Origin: Trichlorobacter thiogenes
GTDB taxonomy: Bacteria > Desulfobacterota > Desulfuromonadia > Geobacterales > Pseudopelobacteraceae
Length of the DNA stretch: 64,000 nucleotides
Assembly (NCBI RefSeq): GCF_900167465.1
Contig: NZ_FUWR01000004.1
Coordinates: forward strand, 62,001 to 126,000
Reading direction: 5' to 3'
Under the pieces are notes generated by a model that was not told where the DNA came from, did no database searches, and worked only from the letters and a program-made list of their open reading frames with translations. Within the stretch, counting starts at the first letter, position 1. The number at the start of each line of letters is the position of its first letter. Below are positions 30,633 to 41,234 of the stretch, piece after piece. The translations under genes were made by a program, and so were the position numbers.

Positions 30633-30674
30633 CTGCTGTGTTGGATACCTTTAGTCTGATTTAAGCGACTGGAT

Positions 30675-30703
30675 ACTATAGAGGGAAGTTACGGCGTTGT
30701 AAA
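30675..30703 (-). promoter_or_regulatory. Sigma70 promoter of the mla operon
   Basis: On the minus strand TTTACA (30698-30703) is 17 bp from TATAGT (30675-30680); each box matches consensus at five of six positions. It lies just after the hpnI stop, so the mla operon has its own promoter. Confidence 0.7.
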
Positions 30704-30712
30704 GTAATAGGA

Positions 30713-31849
30713 TTATAGCTCTTTAAGTTTTCCGTTTGATGAGATCAAAAAACAGTGTCCACGCCAGTTGACGCGATTTCCGGCAAAGGCCAGCAGCCAG
30801 GTGCCAAAGGCCAGCAGATCCCTCAGGGGGAGCAGCCAGGCCCAGCCAGGCAGCAGATTGTCGCGGAGGTACCGGCGACTGAAGAGCGAGGTCACTGTCA
30901 GACGGATAAGATAGAACAGGCAGATGGCAGACAGAGCCTGGAGAGGCGGTCCGATAAGGAAGGCGGCAACAATTGCCAGGCCCGGCAAGGTAATGCCGGA
31001 GGCCAGGTAGCCACCAGGACGGCTGACCCGCATGGTACGGGCCCAGCGCAGCTGGCGGGAAAAGATGGTGACCGGGCTTTCAGGTTTCAGCATGCTTTCC
31101 ACAAACTGATGATCCAACTTCAGTTGCCAGCCAGCGCGATGGATCTGATTGCCCAGCTGGTAGTCATCTGCCAGATAGTCCACCAATGCTTCCAGGCCGC
31201 CGATATCCTGTAGCGCCTGTCTGCGGAAGGTCATGGCTGCCCCCAGGGCAAAGGAGAGCCCCTCCAGTTTCAGCGCGGTCACCACATTAGGAACCATCTC
31301 AGAGGTAAAGGCCAGTGCCTCAAAGGCGGTGACGGCACCATGCACGGTTGAGCTGCGGTAGGGGGAGGTGACCAGGCCGACTTCCGGTGTGGAGAAATGG
31401 GCAGTGACGGATTGCAGAAATGTCGGTTCCACCCTGATGTCGCTATCGCAGATCATCAGCAGGTCATGCCTTGCCCTGGGAAAGGCGTTGATCAGGTTTG
31501 AGACCTTGTAATTAGGGCCGTGGATGGTCGGGTCAATATTCAGGCTGATGTCGTGGTGGGGGAAATCAGCCATCAGCTGTTGGATGACCTCAACAGCGGG
31601 ATCGTCGGCAGCGGCCACGCAAAAGATCAACTGCAGCGGTGCAGCGTAGTCCTGTCTGCAGAAGGAGGCAAAGTTTTCATAACTGCCTTCATCCATCCCT
31701 TTGACCGGCTTCAGGATTGAGATCGCCGTGTCCTGTTGTTTGGCTGGAACGCCTTGATCCTTAAAAAATTGCCAGCCGCACCACAGCGTGAGCAGTGAAT
31801 AAATGCTGGCAGGTAGAATGGCGATAAACGGCAGCAGATTAGCGGACAT
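30713..31849 (-). CDS. hpnI: Hopanoid-type glycosyltransferase HpnI
   Basis: 378 residues, ceramide glucosyltransferase-like family 2/21 enzyme. A membrane helix at the N-terminus is followed by the catalytic domain with ISILKPVKGMD, the metal-binding MICDSDIR, DYLADDYQLG and RQLRWARTMR (the QxxRW-type motif), then three hydrophobic segments. HpnI adds N-acetylglucosamine to bacteriohopanetetrol, and ceramide glucosylation is the alternative reading. The start is chosen at 31849, where GGAAGG sits at good distance; an in-frame ATG five codons upstream lacks a site. The start overlaps the end of the next upstream gene by 11 bp. Other hopanoid genes are not in the window. Confidence 0.8.
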   Translation of the reverse strand: MSANLLPFIAILPASIYSLLTLWCGWQFFKDQGVPAKQQDTAISILKPVKGMDEGSYENFASFCRQDYAAPLQLIFCVAAADDPAVEVIQQLMADFPHHDISLNIDPTIHGPNYKVSNLINAFPRARHDLLMICDSDIRVEPTFLQSVTAHFSTPEVGLVTSPYRSSTVHGAVTAFEALAFTSEMVPNVVTALKLEGLSFALGAAMTFRRQALQDIGGLEALVDYLADDYQLGNQIHRAGWQLKLDHQFVESMLKPESPVTIFSRQLRWARTMRVSRPGGYLASGITLPGLAIVAAFLIGPPLQALSAICLFYLIRLTVTSLFSRRYLRDNLLPGWAWLLPLRDLLAFGTWLLAFAGNRVNWRGHCFLISSNGKLKEL

Positions 31850-32465
31850 CAGAGGGCCTTCCATCTTGAATCAGCAGGCAGAATGGTGCATCAGAGGTTA
31901 CATTCAGCTGTCCCATCCGCCAGACAAAATAGCTGCGGGAGGAGAGAGACGTTGCCCATTCCTGTACTGCGGCTGCCTCTTGGTCTCCACCCGCATGGCC
32001 TGGGTAGCAGGTGATCAGCACCAGCCCTGCCGGTGCCAGCAACTGTAACGATGCTTCGAGGGCGGTCAGGGTGGTGGTGGTGCAGGTGGCAACCTCCCGG
32101 GGGGCACCTGGTAGCCAGCCCAGATTAAAGATAACCCCATGCAGTGGTGGCTCCACCAGATCCAGCATCCGTTCATGGCCTACATGCAACAGGGATACCC
32201 GTTGCTGCAGGTTTAGTTCTGCCAGGCGTTGGGCTGTGCGGTTCAGGGCTTCCTGCTGGATGTCAAAGGCCCAGACATGTCCCGTTTCTCCAACTAGATC
32301 GGCCAATAGAAGGGTGTCCTTGCCATTGCCGCAGGTGGCATCAGCGACCCGGTTGCCGGGTTGGATGAAGCGGCGCAGCAGCAGATGGCTGAGCGGGACC
32401 GGTCCGCGCAGGGCAGGGTATGGGGACAGATGATCTGACATGGGCAGGCAGGGTAGCAAACTCAT
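31839..32465 (-). CDS. YtqB-type class I SAM-dependent methyltransferase
   Basis: 208 residues. The SAM-binding loop is VADATCGNGKDTLLLADLVG, and the motif FNLGWLPGAPREV with ITCYPGHAGGDQE matches the rRNA_methylase/YtqB (MnmM) family, whose characterised members methylate the wobble uridine modification of tRNA. The start could also be eight codons later (MSDHLSPY); neither has a good ribosome site. It overlaps hpnI by about 11 bp and is divergent from the pseudouridine synthase. Confidence 0.75.
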   Translation of the reverse strand: MSLLPCLPMSDHLSPYPALRGPVPLSHLLLRRFIQPGNRVADATCGNGKDTLLLADLVGETGHVWAFDIQQEALNRTAQRLAELNLQQRVSLLHVGHERMLDLVEPPLHGVIFNLGWLPGAPREVATCTTTTLTALEASLQLLAPAGLVLITCYPGHAGGDQEAAAVQEWATSLSSRSYFVWRMGQLNVTSDAPFCLLIQDGRPSDVR

Positions 32466-32523
32466 CGGGCAGCTGCCAACAGGTTTATTTGCGATTTAAG
32501 CGTGCTTCGTGGTAGAGAGGGCT

Positions 32524-33411
32524 ATGATCAAGATATTCAGTGTGTCATCAACTATGGCAGGCCAGCGCCTTGACGAAGTCCTGGCGCAGTTGGCAGGAAT
32601 CAGCAAGGGTGAGGCTCGGCGGATCATTGACCGGGGCGGCTGTGCGGTCAACCAGTCCATGGTGCGGGTGGCTTCCCGCGGCATGAAGGCCGAAGATCAG
32701 CTGACAGTTGGTTTTATGGAGCAGGGCCGGTTTAAGGATTTGGTGCTGCCGCCTGAAGCGATCGTCTATCAGGATAAGGATCTGCTGGCAGTCAATAAGC
32801 CATCCGGGGTTGCCAGTCAGCGCACCCCTTATCAGCTGAAAGGGACGCTGGAGTACTGGGTTGCCGAAGAGTTTGCCCGTCAGGGGATTAAGGAACCGGT
32901 GCGGGTGGTGCATCGGCTTGACCGGGGTACCTCGGGGCTGATGCTGTTTCCCAAGCATCGTCAGGCAGCAGCATGGCTCTCGGAGCTGTTCAAGCAGGGC
33001 GACATTCATAAGCGCTATCTAGCCTTAGTTGCCGGTGAGTCTGCTGAACAGCGTTGGTCAGCAGATGGACCGATCGGTAAGTTGGGCAGTGCGCGGTGGG
33101 GGATCATGCCTGAAGGCCGGGCAGCCCTGACCGATTTTCGTCTGCTGAGTCAGGCAGACGGGCTGGCACTGGTTGAGGCGTTCCCGCGCACTGGTCGTAC
33201 ACACCAGATTCGGGTTCACCTCTCTGCAGCCGGCCTGCCGATTGTGGGTGATACAACCTACGGTGGATTGGTGTCTGAAAGACTCATGCTGCACTGTGTC
33301 GGGTTGCGGTTTGCCGGACGGAACGGGCAGCCCTGTAGCCTGGAGGCGCTGCCGGATTGCTCGTTTATTGCGCGGTGTGGTCTGTGCTGGGACACCGCGC
33401 TTACATCATAA
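32524..33411 (+). CDS. RluA family RNA pseudouridine synthase
   Basis: 295 residues. An N-terminal S4-like RNA-binding region (QRLDEVLAQLAGISKGEARRII) precedes the catalytic domain. The catalytic Asp is D133 in VVHRLDRGTSGLML. Late motifs TGRTHQIRVHLSAAGLPIVGD complete the RluA/C/D pattern. It isomerises uridines in rRNA or tRNA; the exact site cannot be told from sequence alone. ATG at 32524 follows GAGAGG; a GTG five codons upstream is an alternative. Confidence 0.9.
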   Translation: MIKIFSVSSTMAGQRLDEVLAQLAGISKGEARRIIDRGGCAVNQSMVRVASRGMKAEDQLTVGFMEQGRFKDLVLPPEAIVYQDKDLLAVNKPSGVASQRTPYQLKGTLEYWVAEEFARQGIKEPVRVVHRLDRGTSGLMLFPKHRQAAAWLSELFKQGDIHKRYLALVAGESAEQRWSADGPIGKLGSARWGIMPEGRAALTDFRLLSQADGLALVEAFPRTGRTHQIRVHLSAAGLPIVGDTTYGGLVSERLMLHCVGLRFAGRNGQPCSLEALPDCSFIARCGLCWDTALTS

Positions 33412-33505
33412 AAAGTTCTTTGCAGGCTCCACTGCTTTATGGTAGGGTTCCGAACTCGCACCTGACTCGTTCAATTCCAAATTTCCTCAGATCGAACAAT
33501 AGGTT

Positions 33506-34279
33506 ATGTCAAAAATTATCTGCATTGCAAATCAGAAAGGTGGTGTGGGCAAGACCACCACCGCCATCAACCTCGCTGCTGCGCTGGCTGCTGCTGAGCG
33601 GCCAACTCTGCTGGTGGATATTGATCCCCAGGGTAACGCAACCAGTGGTGTTGGAGTTGATAAGACCCAGCTGCAGCACTCGGTCTATGATCTGCTGATT
33701 AACGACGCAGAGCCAGCTTCGCTGGTGGTTGATACCGGTCACCCCTATCTGCATATCCTGCCGGCCACCGCTGATCTTGCCGGTGCGGAGCTGGAACTGG
33801 CCACCGAGAGCGGGCGTGAGCAGAAGTTAAAGAACGCCTTGTCGCTGTTGCAGGATCGCTACCAGTATATCCTGATTGATTGTCCGCCATCTTTGAGTCT
33901 TTTGACCGTAAACGCCATGACCGCTGCCGATACGGTTTTAATTCCCCTGCAATGCGAATTTTACGCGATGGAAGGGCTGTCTCAAATCCTTAATACCATC
34001 CGTCTGGTGCAAAAAGGTTTGAATCCCCGCATTACGATTGAGGGTATCTTGTTGACCATGGCTGATGCCCGTAACCGCTTGTCCAAGGATGTGGAGGATG
34101 AGATCAGGACTCACTTCCCCAAAGAGGCATTTGAGGTGGTAATACCCCGTAACGTCCGGCTTTCAGAGGCTCCCAGCCATGGTAAGCCGATCATTTATTA
34201 TGATATTACCTCCAAAGGTGCCACTGCCTATCTGCAGCTGGCCCGTGAGCTGATTCAGCGGGAGGTTGCCAATGCTTAA
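33506..34279 (+). CDS. parA: Chromosome partitioning ATPase ParA
   Basis: 257 residues. Deviant Walker A KGGVGKTT at 11-18 in IANQKGGVGKTTTA; the Walker A' region (LLVDIDPQGNATSGVG) and Walker B (YILIDCPPSLSLLT) are typical of Soj/ParA. It binds DNA non-specifically as an ATP dimer and moves ParB-parS complexes. It overlaps parB by 8 bp. I found no consensus parS site (TGTTTCACGTGAAACA) in the window. Confidence 0.95.
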   Translation: MSKIICIANQKGGVGKTTTAINLAAALAAAERPTLLVDIDPQGNATSGVGVDKTQLQHSVYDLLINDAEPASLVVDTGHPYLHILPATADLAGAELELATESGREQKLKNALSLLQDRYQYILIDCPPSLSLLTVNAMTAADTVLIPLQCEFYAMEGLSQILNTIRLVQKGLNPRITIEGILLTMADARNRLSKDVEDEIRTHFPKEAFEVVIPRNVRLSEAPSHGKPIIYYDITSKGATAYLQLARELIQREVANA

Positions 34280-35120
34280 AAAAGGTGGTTTGGGCAGGGG
34301 GATGGCGGCACTGTTGCCGGTGATGTCGGTTGCTGAAGATAAAAACTATTTCCTCTGTCCAATCGAGCAGATCAGGCCTAATCGCAATCAGCCCCGCAAG
34401 CAGTTTACTGCCGATAAGCTGGAGGAGTTGGCCTCCTCAATCCGCGAAAAAGGGATTATTCAGCCGCTGGTGGTCACCAAGAAGGATGGCTACTACGAGA
34501 TCATTGCCGGTGAGCGTCGTTGGCGCGCTTCGCAAAAGGCCGGGCTACGCGAACTGCCGGTGGTGATTCGTGAGGCCAGCGAAGATGCGGTCATGGAGCT
34601 GGCCCTGATTGAAAACATCCAGCGTGAAGATCTGAACGCCATTGAAGAGGCCCAGGCCTACAAATCACTGGTGGAGCATTTCGGTATCTCCCAGGATGAG
34701 GTGGCAAAACGGGTTGGTAAAAATCGTACAACGGTCACCAATGCGTTGCGTCTGCTGCGCTTGCCGGATGAAATTCAGAAGGATGTGGTTGAAGAGCGGC
34801 TTTCCATGGGACATGCCCGGGCATTGCTGGGGCTTGACAGTGAAGAGCTGATTCAAAAGGCACGCCATGAAATCCTGCACAGGATGCTGAGTGTCAGGGC
34901 CACGGAAGAGCTGGTTAACAAGCTTAAGCGGGGCACGCGGGTTGTTCAGAAGCCTGCCCGTCAGCCTGACCTTCTGATGGTTTCTCTGGAGGAGCAGCTG
35001 CAGAAACAGTTCCAGACCAGGATCGCCATTCGTCGTAACAGTGGTGGAAAAGGTGCGCTGGAAATACACTTCAATTCATCGGATGAACTGACCCGCATTA
35101 TTGACCTGTTGCAGTCGTAA
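34272..35120 (+). CDS. parB: Chromosome partitioning protein ParB
   Basis: 282 residues starting MLKKGGLGRGMAALLP; GGAGG ends 6 bases before the ATG, within parA. The CTP-binding ParB/Srx domain holds IRPNRNQPRK and GERRWRAS (80-87); the helix-turn-helix reads SQDEVAKRVGKNRTTVTNALRLL; a C-terminal dimerisation region follows. ParB loads at parS sites and spreads as a CTP-gated clamp. Confidence 0.95.
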   Translation: MLKKGGLGRGMAALLPVMSVAEDKNYFLCPIEQIRPNRNQPRKQFTADKLEELASSIREKGIIQPLVVTKKDGYYEIIAGERRWRASQKAGLRELPVVIREASEDAVMELALIENIQREDLNAIEEAQAYKSLVEHFGISQDEVAKRVGKNRTTVTNALRLLRLPDEIQKDVVEERLSMGHARALLGLDSEELIQKARHEILHRMLSVRATEELVNKLKRGTRVVQKPARQPDLLMVSLEEQLQKQFQTRIAIRRNSGGKGALEIHFNSSDELTRIIDLLQS

Positions 35121-35154
35121 CCCGTTGCTACAACAAAAAAACAGCTTTTTTTGA

Positions 35155-35184
35155 TTGACAGTCTGTGTTTAACCATGATAGCTA
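35155..35184 (+). promoter_or_regulatory. Possible promoter of the F1 ATP synthase operon
   Basis: A consensus TTGACA (35155-35160) is followed, 17-18 bp on, by ATAGCT/TAGCTA. The -10 is imperfect. It lies between parB and the b' gene, ahead of a hairpin at 35197. Confidence 0.5.
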
Positions 35185-35196
35185 ACCAACGTTTAC

Positions 35197-35216
35197 GCCT
35201 GACCACTCAGTCAGGC
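35197..35216 (+). terminator. Terminator-like hairpin in the atp leader
   Basis: GCCTGAC and GTCAGGC form a 7-bp stem with a 6-base loop, followed by ATGTTTTTG. It could end the parAB transcript, or act as an attenuator or 5' stabiliser for atp mRNA, since the candidate atp promoter is upstream of it. Confidence 0.55.
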
Positions 35217-35267
35217 ATGTTTTTGTGGGATACAGTATACAATTCACCGTAGGTTAAGGGGTAGGCC

Positions 35268-35693
35268 GTGATCAATCTCGATCTCGCATTTGCTGTCCAG
35301 ATTGTAAACTTCGGACTTCTGGTTCTTGTTCTGAATATCTTTCTGTACAAGCCGATCAGGGCACTGCTGGCCCAGCGTCGGCAGGAGATCCAGTCTGCCC
35401 GTGAGCGTGCAGTCTCTGTGGATCAGCAGGTGCAGGAAAAAGTAGCTCAGTACGAGGCTCGTCTGCGTGATGCCAAAGCTGAAGTCGGCGCCAAGCGGGC
35501 TGAACTGGTGAAAGAAGCTCAGGCAGAAGAGGCGTCGTTGCTGGACAAGGCACGCCAGGATGCTGCGGCATCAATCGCTTCGATTCGTGAGCGGGTAGCC
35601 AAAGAGTCTGCCGAGGCACGCACCCTGCTGCAAAAGCAGGTGGACGTCCTGTCTGGCGATATTTGTGAGAAAATTCTGGGGAGGAGTCTGTAA
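35268..35693 (+). CDS. atpX: ATP synthase subunit b' (second b-type stalk subunit)
   Basis: 141 residues from a GTG start with AAGGGG upstream. One N-terminal membrane helix (about 8-28, FAVQIVNFGLLVLVLNIFLY) is followed by a long charged coiled coil, the F0 b pattern. A second b gene follows directly, so the peripheral stalk is probably a b/b' heterodimer, as in cyanobacteria and several deltaproteobacteria. First gene of the operon b'-b-delta-alpha-gamma-beta-epsilon. Confidence 0.88.
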   Translation: MINLDLAFAVQIVNFGLLVLVLNIFLYKPIRALLAQRRQEIQSARERAVSVDQQVQEKVAQYEARLRDAKAEVGAKRAELVKEAQAEEASLLDKARQDAAASIASIRERVAKESAEARTLLQKQVDVLSGDICEKILGRSL

Positions 35694-35697
35694 GCCC

Positions 35698-36300
35698 ATG
35701 CTGATTCAGAATGATCGCCGTATGCAAAGAATCCTCTCCGGTCTGGCTGTTGTTGTCGCCATCCTGGTTCCAGTGCTGGCCATTGCTTCAGGCGGTGGTG
35801 AGCATCATGCTGATAGCGGTGCACAGCTGAAAGACTTTGGCTGGCGGGTAGTCGATTTTGCGCTGCTTGTTGGTATCATGGTCTGGGCCTTGAAAAAGGC
35901 TAATGTAAAAGGCTCGTTGGCTGAGCGTCAGCAGCAGATTGAAAAAAATCTTCGTGAGGCTGCTGAGGCTCGTGAAGCTGCTGAGGCCAAGCTGAAAGAA
36001 TATACTGACAAGCTTGAAAAGGCTAATCAGGAGATTGATGCACTGCGTGCCGCCATGTTGAAGGAGGCAGAGTCCGAGAAGCAGCGTATTGTTGCTGAAG
36101 CTCAGGCTGCTGCTGCCAAGGTTGCGGTGCAGGCTGCTCAGGCTGCTGATCAAGAGGTCTTGAAGGCTCGCACAGAACTGCGTGTAGAGGCTGCCCGGCT
36201 TGCGGTTGAACTGGCCGGAGGTAAACTTGGTGGTGCCGTGCAGAAGGCTGATCATGACCGCTTTGTACAGGATTACCTTGGGAAGGTGGTGCAACTGTGA
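35698..36300 (+). CDS. atpF: ATP synthase subunit b
   Basis: 200 residues. After a short basic start there is a hydrophobic, signal-like segment (about 9-31), then a second hydrophobic stretch (about 45-65, FGWRVVDFALLVGIMVWAL) and a long Ala/Glu/Lys coiled coil that forms the peripheral stalk. The extra N-terminal segment is seen in related deltaproteobacterial b subunits. ATG at 35698 is chosen with GGAGGAG upstream; an ATG eight codons later is possible. The stop overlaps the atpH start (GTGA). Confidence 0.88.
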   Translation: MLIQNDRRMQRILSGLAVVVAILVPVLAIASGGGEHHADSGAQLKDFGWRVVDFALLVGIMVWALKKANVKGSLAERQQQIEKNLREAAEAREAAEAKLKEYTDKLEKANQEIDALRAAMLKEAESEKQRIVAEAQAAAAKVAVQAAQAADQEVLKARTELRVEAARLAVELAGGKLGGAVQKADHDRFVQDYLGKVVQL

Positions 36301-36839
36301 TCAATAACGCCATTGCCAGACGGTATGCCAAGGCGCTGGTCCAGCTTGGCTCGGAAAAAGATTTGATTGATCGTTTCAGTCAGGAGCTGAAGGTGGTAGA
36401 CGGGGTGTTTGCTGGTAGTTCAGAACTGCGAGCAGCCTTTGGTAATCCTGCCTTTACTGCTGATCAAAAGAAGCAGATCATGCGTGACCTGATTGCACGT
36501 ATGCAATGCTCGGAGCTGGTGGCAAACTTCCTGTTGCTGCTGGTGGATAAAAACCGGGTTGCCTGTCTGTCGCAAATTGTTGAGACCTATGAGAAGCTGG
36601 CTGATGAACAGTCCGGTGTCATTCGTCCGGTAATTACGACTGCCTTTGCATTGGATGATACCCAGATCAATGCCATTAAAGGTGCGCTAGAGCAGAAGAC
36701 CGGTAAGAAGGTAGTGCCACAGGTACAAGTTGACCAATCTCTGATCGGTGGTGTTGTTACCCAGATCGGCGATATCGCCTATGATAGCAGTGTTAAAACT
36801 CAGTTAGCACGGATTCACGATATACTACAGAAGGGGTAA
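36297..36839 (+). CDS. atpH: ATP synthase subunit delta
   Basis: 180 residues. The start [17 protein letters not shown] is the classic OSCP/delta N-terminus and [25 protein letters not shown] the classic C-terminus. Delta joins the peripheral stalk to the top of the alpha-beta ring. GTG start overlapping the atpF stop; 8 bp before atpA. Confidence 0.95.
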   Translation: MINNAIARRYAKALVQLGSEKDLIDRFSQELKVVDGVFAGSSELRAAFGNPAFTADQKKQIMRDLIARMQCSELVANFLLLLVDKNRVACLSQIVETYEKLADEQSGVIRPVITTAFALDDTQINAIKGALEQKTGKKVVPQVQVDQSLIGGVVTQIGDIAYDSSVKTQLARIHDILQKG

Positions 36840-36847
36840 ACGCTTCT

Positions 36848-38356
36848 ATGGAACTCAGAGCCGAAGAAATTAGCGAAATCATCAAGAAACAGATCAACGA
36901 GTATGGCAAAGAGGTAGAGGTATCGGAGACCGGTACCATTATCTCCATCGGAGACGGTATTGCCCGTATCCATGGCCTGGCTGGCGCCATGGCCGGTGAG
37001 CTGCTGGAATTCCCCGGCGGCGTATCCGGTATGGTTCTCAACCTTGAGGAAGATAACGTCGGTGCCGCTATTCTTGGTGAATTTGCCGAGATCAAAGAAG
37101 GCGATACGGTTAAACGTACCGGCCGGATTACCGAGGTACCGGTTGGTGATGCACTGATAGGCCGCGTTGTTAACGCCATTGGTCAGCCAATTGACGGCAA
37201 AGGTCCGATCAACACCAGCACCTTCAGCAAGGTAGAGATCAAGGCACCTGGTATTGTTGCCCGTAAATCGGTTCATCAGCCGATGGCTACCGGCCTCAAG
37301 GCGATTGACTCCATGGTTCCAATCGGTCGTGGTCAGCGGGAGTTGATCATTGGTGACCGTCAGACCGGTAAGACCGCTGTAGCCATTGACACCATCATCA
37401 ACCAGAAGGGTGGCGATGTTGTCTGTATCTATGTTGCCATCGGCCAGAAGCGTTCAACCGTTGCACAGGTTGTTTCCAAGCTGACCGAGCACGGCGCAAT
37501 GGATTACACCATTGTTGTTGCCGCCACCGCTTCCGAGTCCGCACCGCTGCAGTTCATCGCACCGTACACCGGCGTAACCATGGGTGAGTACTTCCGCGAT
37601 AACAAGAAGCATGCTCTGATCATCTATGATGACCTTTCCAAGCAAGCTGTTGCTTATCGTCAGCTTTCCCTGCTGCTCCGTCGTCCGCCAGGTCGTGAAG
37701 CATATCCTGGTGACGTTTTCTATCTGCACAGTCGTCTGCTGGAACGCGCCTGTAAGCTGTCCGATGAGTGCGGTGCCGGTTCTCTGACCGCCCTGCCTAT
37801 CATTGAGACCCAGGCAGGTGACGTTTCCGCTTACATCCCGACCAACGTAATTTCCATTACTGACGGTCAGATTTATCTTGAATCAGACCTGTTCTTCTCC
37901 GGCGTACGTCCGGCGATCAACGTCGGTCTGTCGGTTTCACGGGTTGGTGGTTCTGCACAGACCAAGTCGATGAAGCAGGTTGCCGGTACACTGCGTCTTA
38001 ACCTGGCTCAGTACCGTGAGATGGCTGCCTTTGCCCAGTTCGGTTCCGACCTTGACCGCGCTACCCAGCTGCAGCTTGCCCGTGGTGAGCGTCTGGTTGA
38101 GATCCTTAAGCAGCCTCAATATCGTCCAATTCCGAACGAGAAGCAGGTTCTGGTTATCTTTGCCGCCAACAACGGCTACCTGGATGACTATGCAGTATCA
38201 GCACTGAAGCGTTATGAAGTTGAAATGTACGCATTCTTTGATAACCGTCAGGCAGATGTACTCGCTGAATTGCGTGACAAGCAGGCAATCGGTGATGACC
38301 TGAAGGCCAAGCTGGTTAGTGCCCTTGATCAGTTCAAGAAGGAATTTACCGCTTAA
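36848..38356 (+). CDS. atpA: ATP synthase subunit alpha
   Basis: 502 residues, normal length. Walker A GDRQTGKT is at 169-176. The N-terminal [16 protein letters not shown] and the region [23 protein letters not shown] cut to [13 protein letters not shown] are standard. It forms the non-catalytic nucleotide sites of F1. Confidence 0.98.
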   Translation: MELRAEEISEIIKKQINEYGKEVEVSETGTIISIGDGIARIHGLAGAMAGELLEFPGGVSGMVLNLEEDNVGAAILGEFAEIKEGDTVKRTGRITEVPVGDALIGRVVNAIGQPIDGKGPINTSTFSKVEIKAPGIVARKSVHQPMATGLKAIDSMVPIGRGQRELIIGDRQTGKTAVAIDTIINQKGGDVVCIYVAIGQKRSTVAQVVSKLTEHGAMDYTIVVAATASESAPLQFIAPYTGVTMGEYFRDNKKHALIIYDDLSKQAVAYRQLSLLLRRPPGREAYPGDVFYLHSRLLERACKLSDECGAGSLTALPIIETQAGDVSAYIPTNVISITDGQIYLESDLFFSGVRPAINVGLSVSRVGGSAQTKSMKQVAGTLRLNLAQYREMAAFAQFGSDLDRATQLQLARGERLVEILKQPQYRPIPNEKQVLVIFAANNGYLDDYAVSALKRYEVEMYAFFDNRQADVLAELRDKQAIGDDLKAKLVSALDQFKKEFTA

Positions 38357-38374
38357 ACAAGGACGGTTTGAGAC

Positions 38375-39241
38375 ATGGCGAGCCTTAAAAGCATTAAAAA
38401 ACGGATTGTATCCGTAAAAAATACGCGCCAGATAACCAAAGCCATGAAGATGGTTTCGGCTGCCAAACTGCGCCGCGCACAGGAGAACGTGGTAGCTGCA
38501 CGTCCCTATGCCCAGAAGATGGGAGAAGTGCTGCAGTCTTTGGCCGGTAACCTGGAAGGTGATTTGCATCCCCTTCTGGAAAAGCGCGATGCAAAAAAAC
38601 TGCTTCTGATCGTTGTAACTTCTGACAGAGGTCTCTGTGGTGGTTTTAACTCAAACCTCTGCAAGGCTGGTGAGCGTTACATTAAAGAGAAACAGGCCGA
38701 GTTTGAGCAGATCTCGATCATGACGGTTGGCCGTAAAGGGTATGAATTTCTGAAAAACCGTCATACGGTTTACAAAAATTTCTCAAACATCCTTTCCAAG
38801 CCTAACTATCAGACAGCAGCAATGCTTGCTCAGGATGTGATCGAGGGCTATCTCTCGGAAGAGTATGATCAGGTTGTCATGCTGTTCAACTCTTTCCGTA
38901 CCGTTATGACCCAGGATATTACCTTCCAGCAGCTGCTGCCGATTGAACCTGAAGAAAAGGCTACGGTTGATGAAGTCGGTGTTGAGTTTATCTATGAGCC
39001 ATCAGTTAGCGACCTGCTGACTGAAATATTGCCAAAGAATATAGAAGTACAGATCTTCAAGGCGATGCTTGAGTCGGTGGCTGGTGAGCATGGCGCTCGT
39101 ATGACCGCCATGGACAGTGCATCAAAGAACGCCTCAGAGATGATTGGCAAGCTGACCCTGCAGTACAACCGTGCGCGTCAGGCTGCCATTACCACCGAGC
39201 TGATGGAAATCATCTCAGGCGCTGAATCGATTAAGGGATAA
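38375..39241 (+). CDS. atpG: ATP synthase subunit gamma
   Basis: 288 residues. The N-terminal helix [20 protein letters not shown] with [16 protein letters not shown] and the C-terminal helix [20 protein letters not shown] form the rotating central shaft. [10 protein letters not shown] marks the middle domain. It sits between atpA and atpD as usual. Confidence 0.97.
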   Translation: MASLKSIKKRIVSVKNTRQITKAMKMVSAAKLRRAQENVVAARPYAQKMGEVLQSLAGNLEGDLHPLLEKRDAKKLLLIVVTSDRGLCGGFNSNLCKAGERYIKEKQAEFEQISIMTVGRKGYEFLKNRHTVYKNFSNILSKPNYQTAAMLAQDVIEGYLSEEYDQVVMLFNSFRTVMTQDITFQQLLPIEPEEKATVDEVGVEFIYEPSVSDLLTEILPKNIEVQIFKAMLESVAGEHGARMTAMDSASKNASEMIGKLTLQYNRARQAAITTELMEIISGAESIKG

Positions 39242-39263
39242 TTACAAACGAATCACTATATGA

Positions 39264-40709
<1,446 letters not shown>

Positions 40710-40757
40710 TTTATTACCTGGCAGGGCAGAACCTCTGTCCCAACGGAGCTCCATACA

Positions 40758-41174
40758 ATGGCTGAAAAGATGAAGCTTGAAATAGTCACACCATACAGCA
40801 AGGTGCTGGATGAGCTGGTGGATGAAGTGACCGCAACCGGTAAAATGGGTGAGTTTGGCGTACTGCCGGGTCATGCACCCTTTCTGACCTCACTTAATAT
40901 CGGTGAGCTTTGCTACAAAAAAGATGGTGTTGCTGTCAGCATGGCTCTTAACTGGGGCTACTTCGAGGTTCAGGATGATAAGATTATTGTCCTGGTGGAA
41001 ACTGCCGAGCGCTCTGACGAGATCGATCTTGAGCGTGCCAAAGCTGCTCTTGGCCGCGCAGAGGATGCCCTTAAGAAGCTGACAGCAGAGGACAAGCAGT
41101 TCAAAGTATACGAAGCTGCGCTGGAACGTGCATTGATTCGGATGCAGGTAGCCGGCAAGGCTGCACGCAAGTAA
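40758..41174 (+). CDS. atpC: ATP synthase subunit epsilon
   Basis: 138 residues. The beta-sandwich domain has KLEIVTPYSKVLDELVDEVT and GEFGVLPGHAPFLTSLNIGEL; the C-terminal two-helix domain is complete (LERAKAALGRAEDALKKL). Epsilon is the rotor foot and a brake on ATP hydrolysis. Last gene of the F1 operon, followed by a terminator. Confidence 0.96.
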   Translation: MAEKMKLEIVTPYSKVLDELVDEVTATGKMGEFGVLPGHAPFLTSLNIGELCYKKDGVAVSMALNWGYFEVQDDKIIVLVETAERSDEIDLERAKAALGRAEDALKKLTAEDKQFKVYEAALERALIRMQVAGKAARK

Positions 41175-41200
41175 CACAGCTAACACAACCGAGGAATACA

Positions 41201-41222
41201 GGAGCGGCAGCAATGTCGCTCC
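41201..41222 (+). terminator. Terminator after atpC
   Basis: GGAGCG and CGCTCC form the stem, extended by an inner CA/TG pair around GCAA, and are followed by TTTTTT. Confidence 0.85.
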
Positions 41223-41234
41223 TTTTTTATTGCC

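Noticed and set aside
33412-35267. Search for parS sites around parA-parB
   Set aside because: I found no match to the 16-bp consensus by eye in or near these genes; parS may lie elsewhere on the chromosome.
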